A stretch of DNA of 64,000 nucleotides, from assembly GCF_023701745.1 (NCBI RefSeq), contig NZ_JAJOZB010000001.1, forward strand, positions 8,789,001 through 8,853,000, written 5' to 3'. The DNA is from Streptomyces sp. RKAG293. GTDB taxonomy: Bacteria > Actinomycetota > Actinomycetes > Streptomycetales > Streptomycetaceae. The translations under genes and the position numbers were made by a program. The notes under the pieces were generated by a model. It made no database searches, was not told where the DNA came from, and saw only the letters and a list, made by a program, of their open reading frames with translations. Positions 62,762-64,000 of the stretch are shown one piece after another. How positions within the stretch are numbered: the first letter of the stretch is position 1; the number at the start of each line of letters is the position of its first letter.

Positions 62762-64000
62762 TCACCGGTCACCGGCGACGTCGTGGAGCTTGGCCGACAG
62801 GATCCGACCGATCTGGGCCAGCGTGCCCGGCCGGGTGAGCATGGTTCCGTGCTCACCGGACACCACATGGGCCTCGACCGAGCCACGGACGTGGGGCTGC
62901 CAGGCCTCGGCGGTCACGGGCGGGTCCTGCTGCTCCGAGCAGGCGATCAGCACCAGGTCACCATCGATCGGACCAGGCTGGTAATCGACGGTCAGATGCG
63001 TGTTGTTCGCCGAGATCTCGGTGATCGTCGCGAGCCGGTCCTCCTCCAGATTGGCCAGCACGCTTCCCTGACGGCGCAGGATCTCCCGCGCCCTGGCGAA
63101 GGTCATCTCCTCGCCGCTGTCCCGATGGCTGCCGTCGTCGACCAGGCCGACGTGGTACAGGAGCATCACCCGGTCATCGGGGGCCGGCACGTCGGCATGC
63201 GTCAGCCCCTGCCAGTTCGGGATGACGTCCAGCACCGCGACCAGCGCGACCCGCTCACCGCGCCGCTGGAACTCCGCGGCCACCGCGTGGGCGCACAGAC
63301 CGCCGAACGACCAGCCGGCCAGGTGGTAGGGACCGTGCGGCTGCACCGTCCGGATCTGGTCGGCGTAATCCACCGCCATCTCCTCGATGCTCTCCGGCCG
63401 CGGCTCCGGACGGCCCAGACTGCGCGCCTGGATGCCGTAGAGCGGGTACTGCGGGTCGAGGTGCTTGATCAGAGCGCTGTAGGACCAGCTGATACCGCCC
63501 CCGGGGTGGATGCAGAACAACGGCGGCCGACTGCCCCGGGTGCGCAGCGGCAGCACCACCTCATAGGAGCCGTCCGGATCGTCCACATCCAGCCGCGCCG
63601 CGATCTTCCCCGGCGTGGGCGCCTCGAACAGGCTGCGCAGTCCCAGCTCGACGCCGAACGCGCTGCGCAGTCGGGCGATCAGCCGAGTGGCCAGCAGCGA
63701 GTGTCCCCCCAGCTCGAAGAAGTCCTCGTCCACGCCGACCACACTTCGGCCGAGGGTCTCCGCGAACAGCTCGCAGACGACCTGCTCCTGCGGAGTGCCG
63801 GGAGCCCGGCCGATGTCGCCGCGTTCGGGATCGAGCGCGAGCAGGGCGGCACGGTCGAGCTTGCCGTTGGCGGTCAGTGGCAGGCGATCGAGGGGGACGA
63901 TGGCGGCGGGTTGCATGTAGTCGGGCAGGTGCTGACGGGTGTGTTCACGCAAGGCGGTGAGGAGGGCGGCGGTGCCGCGGCTGGTGGCCGGATTGACGAC
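62762..64000 (-). CDS. Nonribosomal peptide synthetase, C-terminal end (A-PCP-TE)
   Basis: Frame open to the right edge; 413 codons visible. Order: end of an adenylation domain (LPLTANGKLDRAAL, catalytic lysine), a peptidyl carrier protein (DEDFFELGGHSLLATRL, phosphopantetheine serine), and a type I thioesterase (FCIHPGGG, nucleophile in GWSFGG, C-terminal catalytic His region VVSGEHGTML). The thioesterase shows that this is the last module and that the chain leaves by hydrolysis or macrocyclisation, unlike the reductase release of anthramycin-type NRPSs. It is first in the visible operon with the kynurenine genes. Confidence 0.95.
   Translation of the reverse strand, partial: VVNPATSRGTAALLTALREHTRQHLPDYMQPAAIVPLDRLPLTANGKLDRAALLALDPERGDIGRAPGTPQEQVVCELFAETLGRSVVGVDEDFFELGGHSLLATRLIARLRSAFGVELGLRSLFEAPTPGKIAARLDVDDPDGSYEVVLPLRTRGSRPPLFCIHPGGGISWSYSALIKHLDPQYPLYGIQARSLGRPEPRPESIEEMAVDYADQIRTVQPHGPYHLAGWSFGGLCAHAVAAEFQRRGERVALVAVLDVIPNWQGLTHADVPAPDDRVMLLYHVGLVDDGSHRDSGEEMTFARAREILRRQGSVLANLEEDRLATITEISANNTHLTVDYQPGPIDGDLVLIACSEQQDPPVTAEAWQPHVRGSVEAHVVSGEHGTMLTRPGTLAQIGRILSAKLHDVAGDR

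Overview
The window is GC-rich actinomycete chromosome and almost certainly comes from a Streptomyces. Evidence is the codon bias, frequent GTG starts, ATGA start/stop overlaps and families typical of the genus (RamB/ScfR, LmbU, ALF-repeat toxins, DrrABC-type self-resistance, PAS-LuxR and TioE regulators). I found no rRNA, tRNA or CRISPR array. It reads as central metabolism on the left, a long mosaic accessory stretch in the middle, and the edge of a nonribosomal peptide (NRPS) cluster on the right.

1-5.5 kb: isocitrate lyase (aceA, cut by the left edge) diverges from a RamB-type regulator, which is followed by a pyruvate-dehydrogenase-E1/transketolase-like enzyme. The aceA/ramB spacer holds two RamB-box-like sites and two copies of a 13-bp palindrome. 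5.6-20.5 kb: a blasticidin-S-deaminase-like protein, a secreted three-repeat ricin-type lectin, a chimeric DHFR scar, a small arsenic locus (aquaporin, ArsR, LMW-PTP-type ArsC), a VOC protein, an MFS transporter fused in frame to an isochorismatase domain, an IS630 element inserted in that gene's stop codon, an ECF sigma factor divergent from TfoX-like and SnoaL-like genes, and a secreted protein-arginine deiminase.

20.5-32.6 kb: gene remnants (an alpha/beta hydrolase tail, a LysR tail, a possible Rossmann fragment) and an MFS pump. Then comes a compact operon of an ATP-grasp ligase, a permuted (His domain first) dikinase-like protein and an MFS exporter, facing a PAS-LuxR regulator. After this are a two-domain MerR (TioE-like) regulator and a divergent erythromycin-esterase-like gene sharing a perfect palindrome, and a transposase tail.

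32.7-41.9 kb is a secreted-protein island: two tandem S1-protease homologues that have both lost the catalytic His and Ser, a small secreted protein, and a 1340-residue ALF-repeat/HINT polymorphic toxin with a short downstream gene that is probably its immunity protein. 42-48.8 kb is a five-gene minus-strand operon: MFS exporter, class V aminotransferase-like enzyme, a 33-residue precursor-like peptide with a CWTC motif, an 883-residue TPR protein and an M17 aminopeptidase. A hairpin follows the short gene. This looks like a peptide-maturation (RiPP) operon without any canonical modifying enzyme and is the best candidate for an undescribed system.

49-64 kb: DrrC-like UvrA paralogue, DrrB and DrrA ABC exporter and a siderophore-interacting flavoreductase, all divergent from a TetR regulator that has two matching operators. 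Then an LmbU-family activator, ferredoxin, P450, methyltransferase, kynureninase, tryptophan dioxygenase, arylformamidase, a DUF6875-like protein and the C-terminal end (A-PCP-TE) of an NRPS running off the right edge. Together these indicate a tryptophan-to-(methyl/hydroxy)anthranilate pathway feeding an NRPS released by a thioesterase, closest in logic to actinomycin-type clusters.
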